A stretch of 64,000 nt of DNA from contig JAILZT010000012.1 of the NCBI GenBank assembly GCA_023512345.1, positions 1-64,000 of the forward strand. Direction: 5' to 3'. Each line of letters starts with the position of its first letter. Position 1 is the first letter of the stretch. The DNA is from Paenibacillus sp. Lineage in GTDB: Bacteria > Bacillota > Bacilli > Paenibacillales > Paenibacillaceae. Of the stretch, positions 6,195 through 15,964 are shown piece after piece. Made by a program: the position numbers and the translations under genes. Below the pieces are notes generated by a model. That model was not told the DNA's origin, did no database searches, and saw nothing but the letters and a program-made list of their open reading frames with translations.

Positions 6195-7601
6195 ATGAAA
6201 AGTATGAAACGTGTTTTAGTAGGGATTTCTACAATGCTCGTGATGTCATCTGCTCTTGTAGCATGTGGGGGTAACAATTCTAATTCGAATTCTAACGCAT
6301 CAAGCCCAACTACAGCCCCAGCAGCAAATGCTACCGAAGCTCCAGCCAAGAGCACTGAGAAAGTGACTATCAATCTCTGGAGTTTCACGGACGAAATTCC
6401 GAACATGACCAAAAAGTATATGGAAACACATCCTGACGCGAATGTAGAGTTCAAAACCACGGTTATCGCAACCACGGATGGCGCTTATCAGCCTGCACTT
6501 GACCAAGCACTGGCCGCTGGCGGAAAAGATGCTCCTGATATTTATGCAGCTGAATCAGCTTTCGTGCTGAAGTATACCCAAGGCGATGCATCCACTTATG
6601 CTGCCAACTATGCTGACCTGGGCCTTGACGACCAATTGGTTAAGGATGCAGGCATTGCTCAATACTCGGTTGATATCGGTAGTAAAGACGGTCAATTGAA
6701 AGGCCTTGGCTACCAAGCGACTGGCGGATCCTTTATCTATCGCCGCTCTATTGCCAAAGAAGTATTTGGAACAGATGATCCGGCTACCATCAAGGGTGAA
6801 GTTGGACCAGGCTGGGAAAAATTCTTCGGTGCAGCTGCAAAGCTGAAAGCTAAAGGGTACGGCATTGTTTCCGGTGACGGTGATATTTGGCACCCAATCG
6901 AAAACAGTTCGGACAAGGGTTGGATTGTCGATGGTAAGCTTCATATCGATCCAAAGCGTGAAGAATTCCTTGATCTCTCCAAAAAGCTGAAAGACAACGG
7001 CTTTCATAACGATACTACGGACTGGACGGAAGCATGGTACGCAGATATGTCTGGCACTGGCTCCCAACCGATTTTCGGATTCTTCGGTCCTGCTTGGCTC
7101 ATCAACTACGTGATGAACGGTCAAGTGAAAGACACAAATGGCGACTGGGCTGTTACTGAGCCGCCGACAGGCTTCTTCTGGGGAGGCACCTGGTTGCTCG
7201 CCCACCAAGAAGTTACCAAAGACGATGCTAAGAAACAGGCCGTTGCAGAATTTATTAAGTGGGTTACACTCGATACCTCTGAAACAGGTCTCCAATCTTA
7301 CTGGGCTAACGGCACAATGAAGGAAGGCGAGCAAGGCACAAAGGACAGCGTTGCATCCGCTGTTGTTATGGCGAAGTCTAACGGCGAAGTTCCATTGCTT
7401 GGCGGACAGAACATGTTCGACGTGTTCGTTCCGGCTAACGCTAACGCTTCAGGTAAGAACTTGACCCAGTTCGACGAAACGATCAACAAGATATGGCGTG
7501 ACCAAGTACGCGAATACACTGCAGGCAATAAAGACCGCGACAAAGCGATCGAAACCTTCAAGCAACAAGTTAAAGATCAACTTGGTATCGAAAGCGAATA
7601 A
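6195..7601 (+). CDS. Carbohydrate ABC transporter substrate-binding lipoprotein
   Basis: The 468-residue protein is a family-1 extracellular solute-binding protein. A lysine-rich start and hydrophobic segment end at the lipobox LVAC, with lipidated Cys24. A low-complexity N/S/T linker follows, then the mature domain from about residue 55 (KVTINLWSFTDEIPNMTKKY). Aromatic residues typical of sugar stacking are frequent (WFGFFGPAWL-like stretches). It is anchored outside the membrane and delivers oligosaccharide to the two permeases encoded next. The GH43 gene at the end of the operon points to xylan- or arabinan-derived oligomers. No ATPase gene is present, so a shared MsmX-type ATPase elsewhere is expected. 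The start at 6195 has a strong GGGGAGG ribosome binding site. Confidence 0.9.
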   Translation: MKSMKRVLVGISTMLVMSSALVACGGNNSNSNSNASSPTTAPAANATEAPAKSTEKVTINLWSFTDEIPNMTKKYMETHPDANVEFKTTVIATTDGAYQPALDQALAAGGKDAPDIYAAESAFVLKYTQGDASTYAANYADLGLDDQLVKDAGIAQYSVDIGSKDGQLKGLGYQATGGSFIYRRSIAKEVFGTDDPATIKGEVGPGWEKFFGAAAKLKAKGYGIVSGDGDIWHPIENSSDKGWIVDGKLHIDPKREEFLDLSKKLKDNGFHNDTTDWTEAWYADMSGTGSQPIFGFFGPAWLINYVMNGQVKDTNGDWAVTEPPTGFFWGGTWLLAHQEVTKDDAKKQAVAEFIKWVTLDTSETGLQSYWANGTMKEGEQGTKDSVASAVVMAKSNGEVPLLGGQNMFDVFVPANANASGKNLTQFDETINKIWRDQVREYTAGNKDRDKAIETFKQQVKDQLGIESE

Positions 7602-7610
7602 GAAGGAATC

Positions 7611-7639
7611 GAAGGGGCGGGTGATATTCCCGCCCCTTC
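7611..7639 (+). other. Intercistronic stem-loop without T-tract
   Basis: GAAGGGGCGGG (7611-7621) and CCCGCCCCTTC (7629-7639) form a perfect 11-bp GC-rich stem with a 7-nt loop, followed by ATATCAAC and not a T-run. Hairpins of this type between binding-protein and permease genes usually protect the upstream mRNA from 3' decay, or cause partial termination, so the binding protein is made in excess. Confidence 0.6.
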
Positions 7640-7662
7640 ATATCAACTAATGAGGTGAGAGC

Positions 7663-8652
7663 ATGCGCCGCAAAGGTGTGAACTATTCGAAATACGGCTA
7701 TATCTTTACCTTTCCGTTTGTACTGGCATTTCTGATTTTCTCGTTGTATCCCATTCTATACACCGCAGTCATTGGTTTCACCGATATGCAGGGATTAATA
7801 CCTAAACCCATTCATATTCTGGATGACCCGTTCGCAAACTTCAAACAACTTCTCTTTGAGAACGTATCGTTTAGGAAGTCTTTGATCAACACAGGGTGGC
7901 TCTGGATTGTCAACTTTGTTCCTCAGATCCTTCTTGCGCTCTTGCTGACCGCATGGTTCACAAACAGGCGTCTCAACATAAAGGGACAGGGAGTTTTCAA
8001 GGTTCTTCTCTATATGCCTAACATTATCACTGCAAGTACAATCGCCGTGCTTTTCAGTACATTGTTTGCCTATCCGATGGGTCCCATAAACAGTTTTTTT
8101 CAAATGATGGGATGGACCGACGGACCGATTTTCTTTCTACAGGACAAGACGACAGCGCGAGGCATTGTGGCGTTCATCCAGTTCTGGATGTGGTACGGCA
8201 ACACTATGATCATCCTTATCGCAGGCGTTATGGGCATAAACCCCGCTCTCTTCGAGTCTGCAGCGATTGATGGTGCCAACGGATTTCAAACGTTCTTCCG
8301 CATCACACTGCCGAGTCTTCGTACAATATTGCTGTTCACGCTGATTACATCGATGGTCGGGGGTTTAACCATGTTCGATATTCCGCAGCTGTTCCTGGCA
8401 GGCGGACCGGATGACTCCACACTAACCACATCCATGTTTATCTACGGGCAAGCATTCAAGGGCAGCTATATGTATAATCGTGCTGCAGCCGCAAGTATGA
8501 TCATGTTCTTGATCACGGCGGTATTGTCTGGATTGCTGTTCTACGTGATGCGCGACCGCGACGCTGCAAGATTAAAAAAAGCGGAAAAGAAGAATAGAAA
8601 AGCTGCCCAAGCAGCAAACGTGCAGGGAGGTGCAACCTATGGAAAAAATTAA
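7663..8652 (+). CDS. Sugar ABC transporter permease (MalF type)
   Basis: The 329-residue protein is a six-helix inner-membrane permease starting with FTFPFVLAFLIFSLYPILYT. The EAA loop appears as ESAAIDGANGFQTFFRITLP at about residue 200, where the cytoplasmic ATPase docks. The C-terminal tail is very basic (RLKKAEKKNRKAAQ). It pairs with the next gene to form the membrane channel of the importer. The ribosome binding site GAGGTGAG precedes ATG 7663. Its 3' end overlaps the next gene by 14 bp, indicating translational coupling. Confidence 0.9.
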   Translation: MRRKGVNYSKYGYIFTFPFVLAFLIFSLYPILYTAVIGFTDMQGLIPKPIHILDDPFANFKQLLFENVSFRKSLINTGWLWIVNFVPQILLALLLTAWFTNRRLNIKGQGVFKVLLYMPNIITASTIAVLFSTLFAYPMGPINSFFQMMGWTDGPIFFLQDKTTARGIVAFIQFWMWYGNTMIILIAGVMGINPALFESAAIDGANGFQTFFRITLPSLRTILLFTLITSMVGGLTMFDIPQLFLAGGPDDSTLTTSMFIYGQAFKGSYMYNRAAAASMIMFLITAVLSGLLFYVMRDRDAARLKKAEKKNRKAAQAANVQGGATYGKN

Positions 8653-9493
8653 GGAAAGTGGAAGTGTTAATCGAAAGATAAGCAAAACGATTATCTATAT
8701 CGTCTGCATCTCTTTGGCGTTGCTCAGCATTCTTCCGTTTTGGATCATGTTTATAAACGCTACGCGCTCTACACCGGAAATTCAAAGCGGTCTCTCACTG
8801 CTTCCTTCAACCCATATGATGAGCAACCTGCGTGTGCTGCTCGACAAGAGCTTCGATCCCCTTCAAGGGTTCATGAACTCGTTGATTATCTCTAGCTCTG
8901 CCACTCTATGCACGGTCTACTTCTCGTCCTTGGCGGCCTATGGACTAGTGACCTATAGCTGGAAGCTGCAGAAGCCATTCTTTACCTTCATTCTGTGCGT
9001 GATGATGGTTCCTTCCCAGGCAAGTGCTATCGGTTTCTACCAGTTCATGTATAAGCTGCATTGGACCAATAGCTTCTGGCCGTTGATTCTGCCAGCGATT
9101 GCAGCACCGGCGGTAGTGTTCTTCATGCGCCAGTACCTGCTCGCAACTTTGTCGATAGAGATTGTAGAGGCTTCGCGCGTAGATGGATCTGGTGAATTTT
9201 TCACATTCAACCGGATTATCTTGCCGCTGATGATGCCGGCAGTGGCGACACAGGCCATCTTTGCCTTTGTAGGTAACTGGAACAACCTATTCATGCCGCT
9301 GATTCTATTGACACAGAAGGAAAAATATACGATGCCGATTATGGTAAGCTTGCTTCGAGGAGATATCTACAAGACGGAGTTCGGCTCGATCTATATGGGG
9401 CTGGCCTTGACGGCTTTACCGCTGTTTGTGGTTTACTTCCTATTATCCAGATATATTATCGCGGGCGTAGCGCTTGGAGGCGTCAAAGAATAA
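8639..9493 (+). CDS. Sugar ABC transporter permease (MalG type)
   Basis: This 284-residue permease has six predicted membrane segments and the EAA loop EIVEASRVDGSGEFFTFNRI near residue 180. It ends with the usual short tail GVALGGVKE. The start at 8639 was chosen because a GGGAGG ribosome binding site precedes it and it overlaps the upstream permease by 14 bp. It forms a heterodimer with the MalF-type partner. Confidence 0.9.
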   Translation: MEKIKESGSVNRKISKTIIYIVCISLALLSILPFWIMFINATRSTPEIQSGLSLLPSTHMMSNLRVLLDKSFDPLQGFMNSLIISSSATLCTVYFSSLAAYGLVTYSWKLQKPFFTFILCVMMVPSQASAIGFYQFMYKLHWTNSFWPLILPAIAAPAVVFFMRQYLLATLSIEIVEASRVDGSGEFFTFNRIILPLMMPAVATQAIFAFVGNWNNLFMPLILLTQKEKYTMPIMVSLLRGDIYKTEFGSIYMGLALTALPLFVVYFLLSRYIIAGVALGGVKE

Positions 9494-9544
9494 TACCATC
9501 TAGCTAACCTTCAAAGAATTCCGAATGAGGAGGAGAAACCTGCC

Positions 9545-10510
9545 ATGGCAGAGCAAAATAAACCATTAGTTACGCATCTTTATACAGCCGATCCCTCCGC
9601 TCATGTATTTGAGGGCAAGCTGTACATTTACCCATCCCATGACATCGATCATGATGGACCTACGAACGATAATGGCGACCAATATGCGATGGAAGATTAT
9701 CATGTGTTTTCTTTGGAAAATCCATCGTCTCCATGTGTAGATAACGGGGAGGCGCTTCATCTCCGGGATGTGCCTTGGGCTTCGAAGCAAATGTGGGCGC
9801 CTGATGCAGCGTACCGGCAGGGGACGTATTACTTGTTTTTTCCGGCCCGGGACAAGGAGGGCATTTTCCGGATTGGAGTGGCTACGGGAACTTCTCCCGC
9901 CGGTCCTTTTCAGGCTCAAGAAAGCTATATCGAAGGGAGCTTCAGCATCGATCCCGCCGTATTCGTAGACGAGGATGAAAGAGCCTATATGTATTTCGGG
10001 GGCTTATGGGGCGGACAATTGGAAAAATGGCACACCGGCTTATTCCAGCCGGATGCGGTGGAGAAAAACCCTGGGGAACCGGCTTACGGCCCTCGGGTGG
10101 CGGAATTGAGTGAAGACATGCTCTCCTTCAAATCAGCCCCGCAAGAAATCTCCATTGTAGATGAAGAAGGGAACCCGCTCCTTGCGGGTGATGAAGACAG
10201 AAGATATTTCGAAGGCCCATGGATGCACAAGTATATGGGGAAATATTATTTGTCGTACTCCACGGGCACGACACATAAAATCGTCTACGCGGTGAGCGAC
10301 AAGCCTTGCGGACCCTTTGTCTTCCAGGGTACGATTCTGAATCCTGTCATTGGTTGGACGACCCACCATTCCATCGTGGAATTTGACGGCAAATGGTATT
10401 TATTCTACCATGACGCTTCGTTGTCCGGTGGTGTGGACCACAAGCGCAGCATCAAATTTACGGAGATTCAGTATGACGAAGAAGGCAGAATCCAGCCGTT
10501 ACAACTCTAA
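9545..10510 (+). CDS. Glycoside hydrolase family 43 protein
   Basis: The 321-residue protein is a single five-bladed propeller domain. The three catalytic carboxylates typical of GH43 are visible: Asp16 (HLYTADPSAHVF, general base), Asp136 (FSIDPAVFVD, pKa modulator) and Glu223 (RYFEGPWMHKY, general acid). The family comprises inverting beta-xylosidases, arabinofuranosidases and arabinanases. There is no signal peptide, so it acts in the cytoplasm on imported oligosaccharides, consistent with its place as the last gene of the ABC operon. The ribosome binding site GGAGGAG precedes ATG 9545. A terminator follows at 10557. Exo-xylosidase versus arabinofuranosidase activity cannot be decided. Confidence 0.88.
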   Translation: MAEQNKPLVTHLYTADPSAHVFEGKLYIYPSHDIDHDGPTNDNGDQYAMEDYHVFSLENPSSPCVDNGEALHLRDVPWASKQMWAPDAAYRQGTYYLFFPARDKEGIFRIGVATGTSPAGPFQAQESYIEGSFSIDPAVFVDEDERAYMYFGGLWGGQLEKWHTGLFQPDAVEKNPGEPAYGPRVAELSEDMLSFKSAPQEISIVDEEGNPLLAGDEDRRYFEGPWMHKYMGKYYLSYSTGTTHKIVYAVSDKPCGPFVFQGTILNPVIGWTTHHSIVEFDGKWYLFYHDASLSGGVDHKRSIKFTEIQYDEEGRIQPLQL

Positions 10511-10556
10511 CGACCATTCAGCCTTCAGTTGCTCCTATTATAATGTAATCCTACTT

Positions 10557-10606
10557 AAGGATGTCTTGAAGCTAATGCTTCGGAGACATCCTTATTTACG
10601 TTTTTT
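10557..10606 (+). terminator. Rho-independent terminator of sugar operon
   Basis: AAGGATGTC (10557-10565) pairs with GACATCCTT (10585-10593), and the loop holds a further GAAGC/GCTTC stem. ATTTACGTTTTTT follows. Confidence 0.75.
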
Positions 10607-10627
10607 CCCCTTTTAAATGCATTCCTG

Positions 10628-12284
10628 TTATTTCATCAGCGCTTCCAAGCGCTCTTTTAGTGGGGATGATGCCTGCTTAAGTGCTGCTGCGAATTTCTTT
10701 TCACTACCGAAAATCCGGTATATGACGAATTCCCGCTGGTGATCTGCCTTGTCCTCAAGGGCCATAATCAGCGCATCCGCCAGTTCCGGTGTATTTATCG
10801 CAATGCCTTTTACTGGTTTAGCCATGTCATTGCCAGCCAGAAGGATGGAGACGAAGGTAAGCATTCCCCCGACATTTAATCCATGACTCTCTATAAAAGC
10901 CTCGGCGTAACCGTCCTGCGCGGACTGATGTTCGCTATCGACCAGCTCCATATAACGGCGAACTTGCGGGAAGTAAGCATCACTATACAATCCAAGGCCA
11001 AAAACGGCATATGTTCCGGGCATTACAGACTTAACACCGCTTTCTACATCTCCGTACCAGGCAAATTCCTTCATCGCAAGCTCGGCATATTCCGCAAGCA
11101 AAGGGAAGAGAGCTTCATACTGAAGCGCATTTGCAAAAAACTGATGCAGCTTGGATTTGGCTAGGCTTGGAACCGGAAGCCAATGTTTCCCCGTACTTTT
11201 CAACTTCAACTGATACGCCTGGGGAAAGCCCAGCCGCAGAAGACCACAAATGTACTCGAGCGCTTCTCGGTAAGCAGCTTCTTCCTCGGAATCTATCCGG
11301 ATCTCGATACTCTGCATAATATCGTTGGCCTTTCCTGACATCAGACTACCTGCATACCCAGCTTCAAAATGACCGCTGCCCTTTGTAAGATAGGCTGACG
11401 ATTGATCAGAACCGAGCTGTACGGCGAGCTCCAAATAAAGTTTACGTTTAACCGGCTCTATTTGTCCAATGTGCAGAGCGACATACAGGAAAAAATCCAT
11501 CTCACGCGGCTGAAGGGACGGGCGTTTATCATCAGGCAGCAGCTTACGATCTAGCCCAAAATTCCCGGTGCGTTCAAAATATCGGTCCAGGAACTGCTCC
11601 TCGGCCCATTCTTTAAATGCAACTACGTAAGTGTGCTGCCATTTTTCTCTGTGCTTATGGTTATTGATAAGTTTTTCGTTAAGGCGGTGAATTTAGTGGT
11701 TCGATAACTGCGGGGTCTTGCTCCATCAGGTCAGGATTCATCAGATGTCTTGAAAAAAAGAACTCGTCCTTGTCTGAAGGGAGTACCGGCAGATCCATCC
11801 ACACCTTGGTTTCTATAAATCGGCTCAGCTGCTGCTTCAACTTATCCAGCTTAATTTCATTGCGAAGATATTCCTGGTGCAGCAGAGTCGAAGACTCTCT
11901 TTTACACTCCAGTACAAGCTGCAGCTGATACCCGAAAAAAAGCTCACTGTATTCATCCGACGTGAAAATCTGATCCATACGCGCCCGAAGCGCAGGGAAA
12001 AACTCGTTGATCAGAATGTCATCACTTAACTCCTGCATATTAGGCTCTGTCTCTACTATATAGGAGTCATCACTGAAGGAAAGGGGCATGTAAATGTCGA
12101 AGGAGACTTGATCACTCATTGAGTAGGATTGGCTTTCAATAAAGCTCACCTTAAAGTAGTCCATAATCCCTGGATGCAACGGACTCAGCCCTTTTAAGCT
12201 ATCAATTCTCTCTTTCTCTTTCTTATAAATCATTATCAATTGTGTCCAGATCTCATTTAATATACTTTCGGCTGCTTTGTTCAT
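10628..12284 (-). pseudogene. DUF6138-like protein, single frameshift
   Basis: Two minus-strand frames encode one protein of about 550 residues. The N-terminal 201 residues start at 12284 (MNKAAESILNEIWTQL, then SLKGLSPLHPGIMDYFKV) and stop at 11679. The other frame continues without interruption from about 11690 (LNEKLINNHKHREKWQHTY) through FLYVALHIGQIEP to the stop at 10628. Removing one base near 11685 joins them into a continuous protein, so either the gene is freshly inactivated or the base is a sequencing error. From memory the N-terminus resembles the DUF6138 family of Bacillales proteins of unknown function. There is no signal peptide or membrane helix, and the C-terminal half is helical, as in repeat proteins. 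A GGAGG ribosome binding site precedes 12284. Confidence 0.6.
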
Positions 12285-12390
12285 GGTCTCCTCCTAAGGT
12301 ATATTATGCTAGCACAACATTTGCTATTTTAGTTAGTATAGTTGACGATTCAATATAAATCCAAGTTTGTTAAAGGACAGGTGAATATTA

Positions 12391-13155
12391 GTGGAAAAGA
12401 AATTCAAAATCGCTTTGGTCCAGATGAACAGTGAGAAAGCTGCAATTGACCGTAATCTTCATTTAATGCGGGAGTATATCGTTGTAAGTCGAGAGAATGG
12501 GGTGGATATCATATGTTTTCCTGAAATGAATATTACCGGATACATTGATCCTACCAAGTATTCGCAAGCTGTTATCACTAGAGATCACATGGCAGTCAGT
12601 CAAGTTGTTGAACTTAGTGGTCTATACTCCATATGTGTTATCGCAGGATTTGTGGAACATAACCCCGGTGGCAAGCCATATATTACCCAATTTGTTGCTC
12701 ATAACGGGAAATTACTTGGATTCTATCGAAAGAAGACAATTAAAGATGAAGAGGCGGAATGGTTCGCTCCCGGTGATCAATTGCCGGTATTTTCTGTTTC
12801 TGGGATGACATTCGGTTTATCTGTCTGTGCAGACATAGATGATCCTGAAATCTTTGCCGAATATGCTAGAAAAGGTGCATCCATTGTGTTTGAAAGTGCT
12901 GCTCCAGGATTGTATGGGGAACAGGAAACTAGAAATTGGGCATCCGGTTTTCACTGGTGGAGAAGCAAATGCATGGAACAGTTGGGGAAGTACGCAGCTG
13001 ATGAATCGATTTTTATAGGCGTTGCCACACAAGCCGGACGTACGATCGATGAAGACTTCCCTGGTGGAGGGTATCTTTTTAATCAACAGGGCGTCTGTAT
13101 TGCTGAAACAGAGGATTGGAGTGAGGGTGTCTTTTATGTTCAAGTTGAAATTTGA
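12391..13155 (+). CDS. Carbon-nitrogen hydrolase (nitrilase superfamily)
   Basis: The 254-residue protein carries the complete Glu-Lys-Cys triad of the nitrilase superfamily: Glu in IICFPEMNITGY (about residue 45), Lys in GFYRKKTIKDEEAEWF (about 115), and Cys in GLSVCADIDDPE (about 148). Length and motif spacing match the amidase or omega-amidase-like branch. It hydrolyses a non-peptide C-N bond, but the substrate is unknown. A GTG start at 12391 follows AAAGGACAGG. The gene stands alone between divergent and downstream neighbours, with no clear operon partner. Confidence 0.85.
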   Translation: MEKKFKIALVQMNSEKAAIDRNLHLMREYIVVSRENGVDIICFPEMNITGYIDPTKYSQAVITRDHMAVSQVVELSGLYSICVIAGFVEHNPGGKPYITQFVAHNGKLLGFYRKKTIKDEEAEWFAPGDQLPVFSVSGMTFGLSVCADIDDPEIFAEYARKGASIVFESAAPGLYGEQETRNWASGFHWWRSKCMEQLGKYAADESIFIGVATQAGRTIDEDFPGGGYLFNQQGVCIAETEDWSEGVFYVQVEI

Positions 13156-13202
13156 GTGGATAGGGGGCTTTGGACTCCATATTTTCATGCTATAGTGGAT
13201 CT

Positions 13203-15854
13203 ATGAATATGCCAATTATAGCCACCAAATTATATATTCCTTCGCCTCGGCCCAAAGTTGTTCTCCGCCCCCGGTTAATCGAGCGATTGAACGAGGGTCT
13301 GCACCGCAAACTGACTCTGATCTCAGCTTCCGCCGGCTTTGGTAAGCCCACATTGGTCAGCCAGTGGCTTGCCCATTGCGGGCGGCCAACGGCTTGGCTG
13401 TCACTCGAAGAAGGGGAGAATGACCCCATTCGCTTTCTTACTTACTTTGTCACTGCTTTGCAGACGATTGCCCCGAATATGGGGAGTGGTGTATTGGGTG
13501 CGCTCCAATCCCCCCAGCCACCGCCAATCGACTCCATTTTGACGGCCCTGCTCAATGAAATAACCACCATTTCGAACCCATTCATCCTGGTCCTTGACGA
13601 CTACCACGTTATTGATGCCCAACCCGTTGCAGATGCTCTGGTCTTTCTGCTTGAGCATCTGCCACCACAAATGCAATTGGTCATTGCCACCCGTGAGGAT
13701 CCACATCTACCCCTGGCTAGGTTGCGCGTACGGGACCAATTGACCGAACTTCGCGTCACTGACTTGCGTTTCACTCCTGCCGAAGCTACTGAATTCCTAA
13801 ATCGGGTGATGGACCTTAGTCTCTCATCGGAAGACATCATCTTGCTAGAAACCCGAACCGAGGGCTGGATTGCCGGCCTGCAATTAGCTGCGATTTCAAT
13901 GCAGGGACATCAAGATGTCACTGGCTTCATCCAATCATTCACTGGCAGCCACCATTTCGTTCTGGATTACCTAATTGAGGAAGTACTGCAGCAGCAACCC
14001 GAGAGTATTCAGACTTTTCTGCTGCACACCTCTATCCTGGACCGCTTATGCGGCCCCCTTTGCGATGCTGTTATGCTCCGCGGGGCAGGACATGAAACCC
14101 TTGAATATCTTGCACATGCAAACCTGTTTATCGTCCCCTTGGATAACGAGCGACAATGGTATCGTTATCACCATTTATTTGCTGATTTGCTGCGACAACG
14201 ACTCCAACAGGACGTCTCCTCATCTATTAAAGGAGGGAGTATGGAGGTAGCCGAATTACACCTGCGCGCCAGTGAATGGTATGAAGACCATGGACTGGAG
14301 ATTGATGCTTTTCACCATGCTGTTGCGGCCAATAATGTGGAGCATGCCACGCGGCTGGTGGAGGGAGATGGGATGCCCCTGCACTTTCGTGGAGCGGTAG
14401 GTCCTGTATTGAGCTGGTTGAATTCGTTGCGAGCATCGGTACTCGATACACGGCCTTCCTTATGGGTGATGTATGCTTCGGCATTATTGATGACCGGTCA
14501 AACTTCAGGTATTGAACAGAAACTACAGGCTGCTGAATTATCACTATTAGGCGTAGAGCCTGACGACAAGACCCGTGACCTTGTTGGGCATATTGCCTCC
14601 ATCCGGGCCACGTTGGCTGTTACCCAGCATCAGGTTGAGGCTATTATTACACAGTCACGCCGAGCTCTTGAATATTTACACCCCGCTAACCTGCCTATTC
14701 GCACCGCCACGATCTGGACATTGGGTCATGCCTACCAATTACAGGGGGATCGGGTCGCAGCCAGTCAGGCGTATAGAGAAGCCATAACTAGTAGTGAAGC
14801 GATAGGGCATCTCATCATCACTTTAGGCGCTGCAATTGGACTCGGCAACCTACAAGAAGCCGATAACTATCTCGATTTAGCGGTAGGGACGTACAAGCGC
14901 GTTCTAGAACTGGCGGGTGATCCGCCGCTGCCGGTTGCCAGCGAAGCATATCTAGGATTAGCCCGTATTTTCTACGAATGGAATGACTTGGATAGTGCTA
15001 AGCAGTATGGGGAACAGAGTATGCAACTGGCACATCAGTTGGAAAATACAGGCCGATTCATTGCTTGTGAGGTGTTTCTCGCCCGTCTGAAACTTTCTTA
15101 TCGAGATGTGGCTGGTTCGACTGCAATCTTAGATAAGCTAGTGCCGTTCATTCGGCTACATAACTTTGCGTATCTGATGCCTGAGATTGTTACTGTACAA
15201 GTGCTTACGTTGCTTCAGCAAGGCAATCTGGAGGCTGCAGTTAATCTAGCGCAGAAGCATGATCTCCCCATCAGCCAGGCAAGAGTACACTTAGCTCAGG
15301 GAGATACCTCAACAGCGCTGACAGTACTGGGGCGGTTGCGCGAGCAGGTGGAAGCAAAGGGCTGGAAGGATGAACAGCTTAAGGTTATGGTTCTGCTATC
15401 CGTTGTTCTGCAAGCGCATGGCGAGAAGGATAAGGCTGTGCAATTGATAAGTGAGACGCTGAAACTAGCAGAACCGGGAGGTTTTATCCGAATCTTTGTA
15501 GACGAAGGTATTCCGATGGTTAGGCTCCTGTCCGCAGCCGCTGTACATGGAATTATGCCTGAATATACAAGTAGGCTGCTGGCTGCATTTGAAGTGGAGC
15601 ATTCAACAAGCGAAGACGACAAATCGAAACTGCACCCTGCCGCCTCTGCTCAGACCCTTATCGAACCATTAACCCCACGTGAAATAGAGGTACTACAACT
15701 CATTGAGCAAGGACTTTCGAATCGTGAGATTAGTGAGCGGCTTTTCCTCGCCTTGAGTACAGTGAAAGGTCACAATCAGATTATCTTTGGTAAGCTGCAG
15801 GTTAAGCGGCGGACCGAAGCTTTAGTGGTTGCCCGCGAGTTAGGTCTTTTATAA
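13203..15854 (+). CDS. MalT/LuxR-type ATP-binding transcriptional activator
   Basis: This large regulator of about 883 residues has the MalT (STAND-class) layout. It contains an N-terminal nucleotide-binding domain, a winged-helix segment, a central helical repeat region (about 350-780) and a C-terminal LuxR helix-turn-helix (LTPREIEVLQLIEQGLSNRE, then STVKGH). The P-loop reads ASAGFGKPTLV, so the Ser/Thr that normally follows the Walker Lys is Pro. That is a single-base change from the usual GFGKTTL and may weaken ATP binding. The Walker B segment is FILVLDDYHVI. MNMPIIATKLYIPSP at 13203 was chosen as start because homologues begin there, although the ribosome binding site is poor. It is followed by the small partner often found beside this family. 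Confidence 0.82.
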   Translation: MNMPIIATKLYIPSPRPKVVLRPRLIERLNEGLHRKLTLISASAGFGKPTLVSQWLAHCGRPTAWLSLEEGENDPIRFLTYFVTALQTIAPNMGSGVLGALQSPQPPPIDSILTALLNEITTISNPFILVLDDYHVIDAQPVADALVFLLEHLPPQMQLVIATREDPHLPLARLRVRDQLTELRVTDLRFTPAEATEFLNRVMDLSLSSEDIILLETRTEGWIAGLQLAAISMQGHQDVTGFIQSFTGSHHFVLDYLIEEVLQQQPESIQTFLLHTSILDRLCGPLCDAVMLRGAGHETLEYLAHANLFIVPLDNERQWYRYHHLFADLLRQRLQQDVSSSIKGGSMEVAELHLRASEWYEDHGLEIDAFHHAVAANNVEHATRLVEGDGMPLHFRGAVGPVLSWLNSLRASVLDTRPSLWVMYASALLMTGQTSGIEQKLQAAELSLLGVEPDDKTRDLVGHIASIRATLAVTQHQVEAIITQSRRALEYLHPANLPIRTATIWTLGHAYQLQGDRVAASQAYREAITSSEAIGHLIITLGAAIGLGNLQEADNYLDLAVGTYKRVLELAGDPPLPVASEAYLGLARIFYEWNDLDSAKQYGEQSMQLAHQLENTGRFIACEVFLARLKLSYRDVAGSTAILDKLVPFIRLHNFAYLMPEIVTVQVLTLLQQGNLEAAVNLAQKHDLPISQARVHLAQGDTSTALTVLGRLREQVEAKGWKDEQLKVMVLLSVVLQAHGEKDKAVQLISETLKLAEPGGFIRIFVDEGIPMVRLLSAAAVHGIMPEYTSRLLAAFEVEHSTSEDDKSKLHPAASAQTLIEPLTPREIEVLQLIEQGLSNREISERLFLALSTVKGHNQIIFGKLQVKRRTEALVVARELGLL

Positions 15855-15964
15855 GCCAAAACCATACTTAAGTATCTATAAAACCATACCCTCTTCTCGA
15901 TATACTTCTTGTAAATTGAACCCGTGGCATAGACCTTATGACCGGCCACTACAGGTACAGGATA

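Noticed and set aside
6555..7334. Long minus-strand open frame inside the first sugar-binding protein gene
   Set aside because: It is the antisense shadow of a clearly conserved lipoprotein gene, with no ribosome binding site and no family resemblance.
13203..15854. MalT-like regulator as horizontally acquired pseudogene because of the altered Walker motif
   Set aside because: The frame is intact across about 880 codons, with a complete LuxR domain and partner gene. One substitution is not enough to call it dead.
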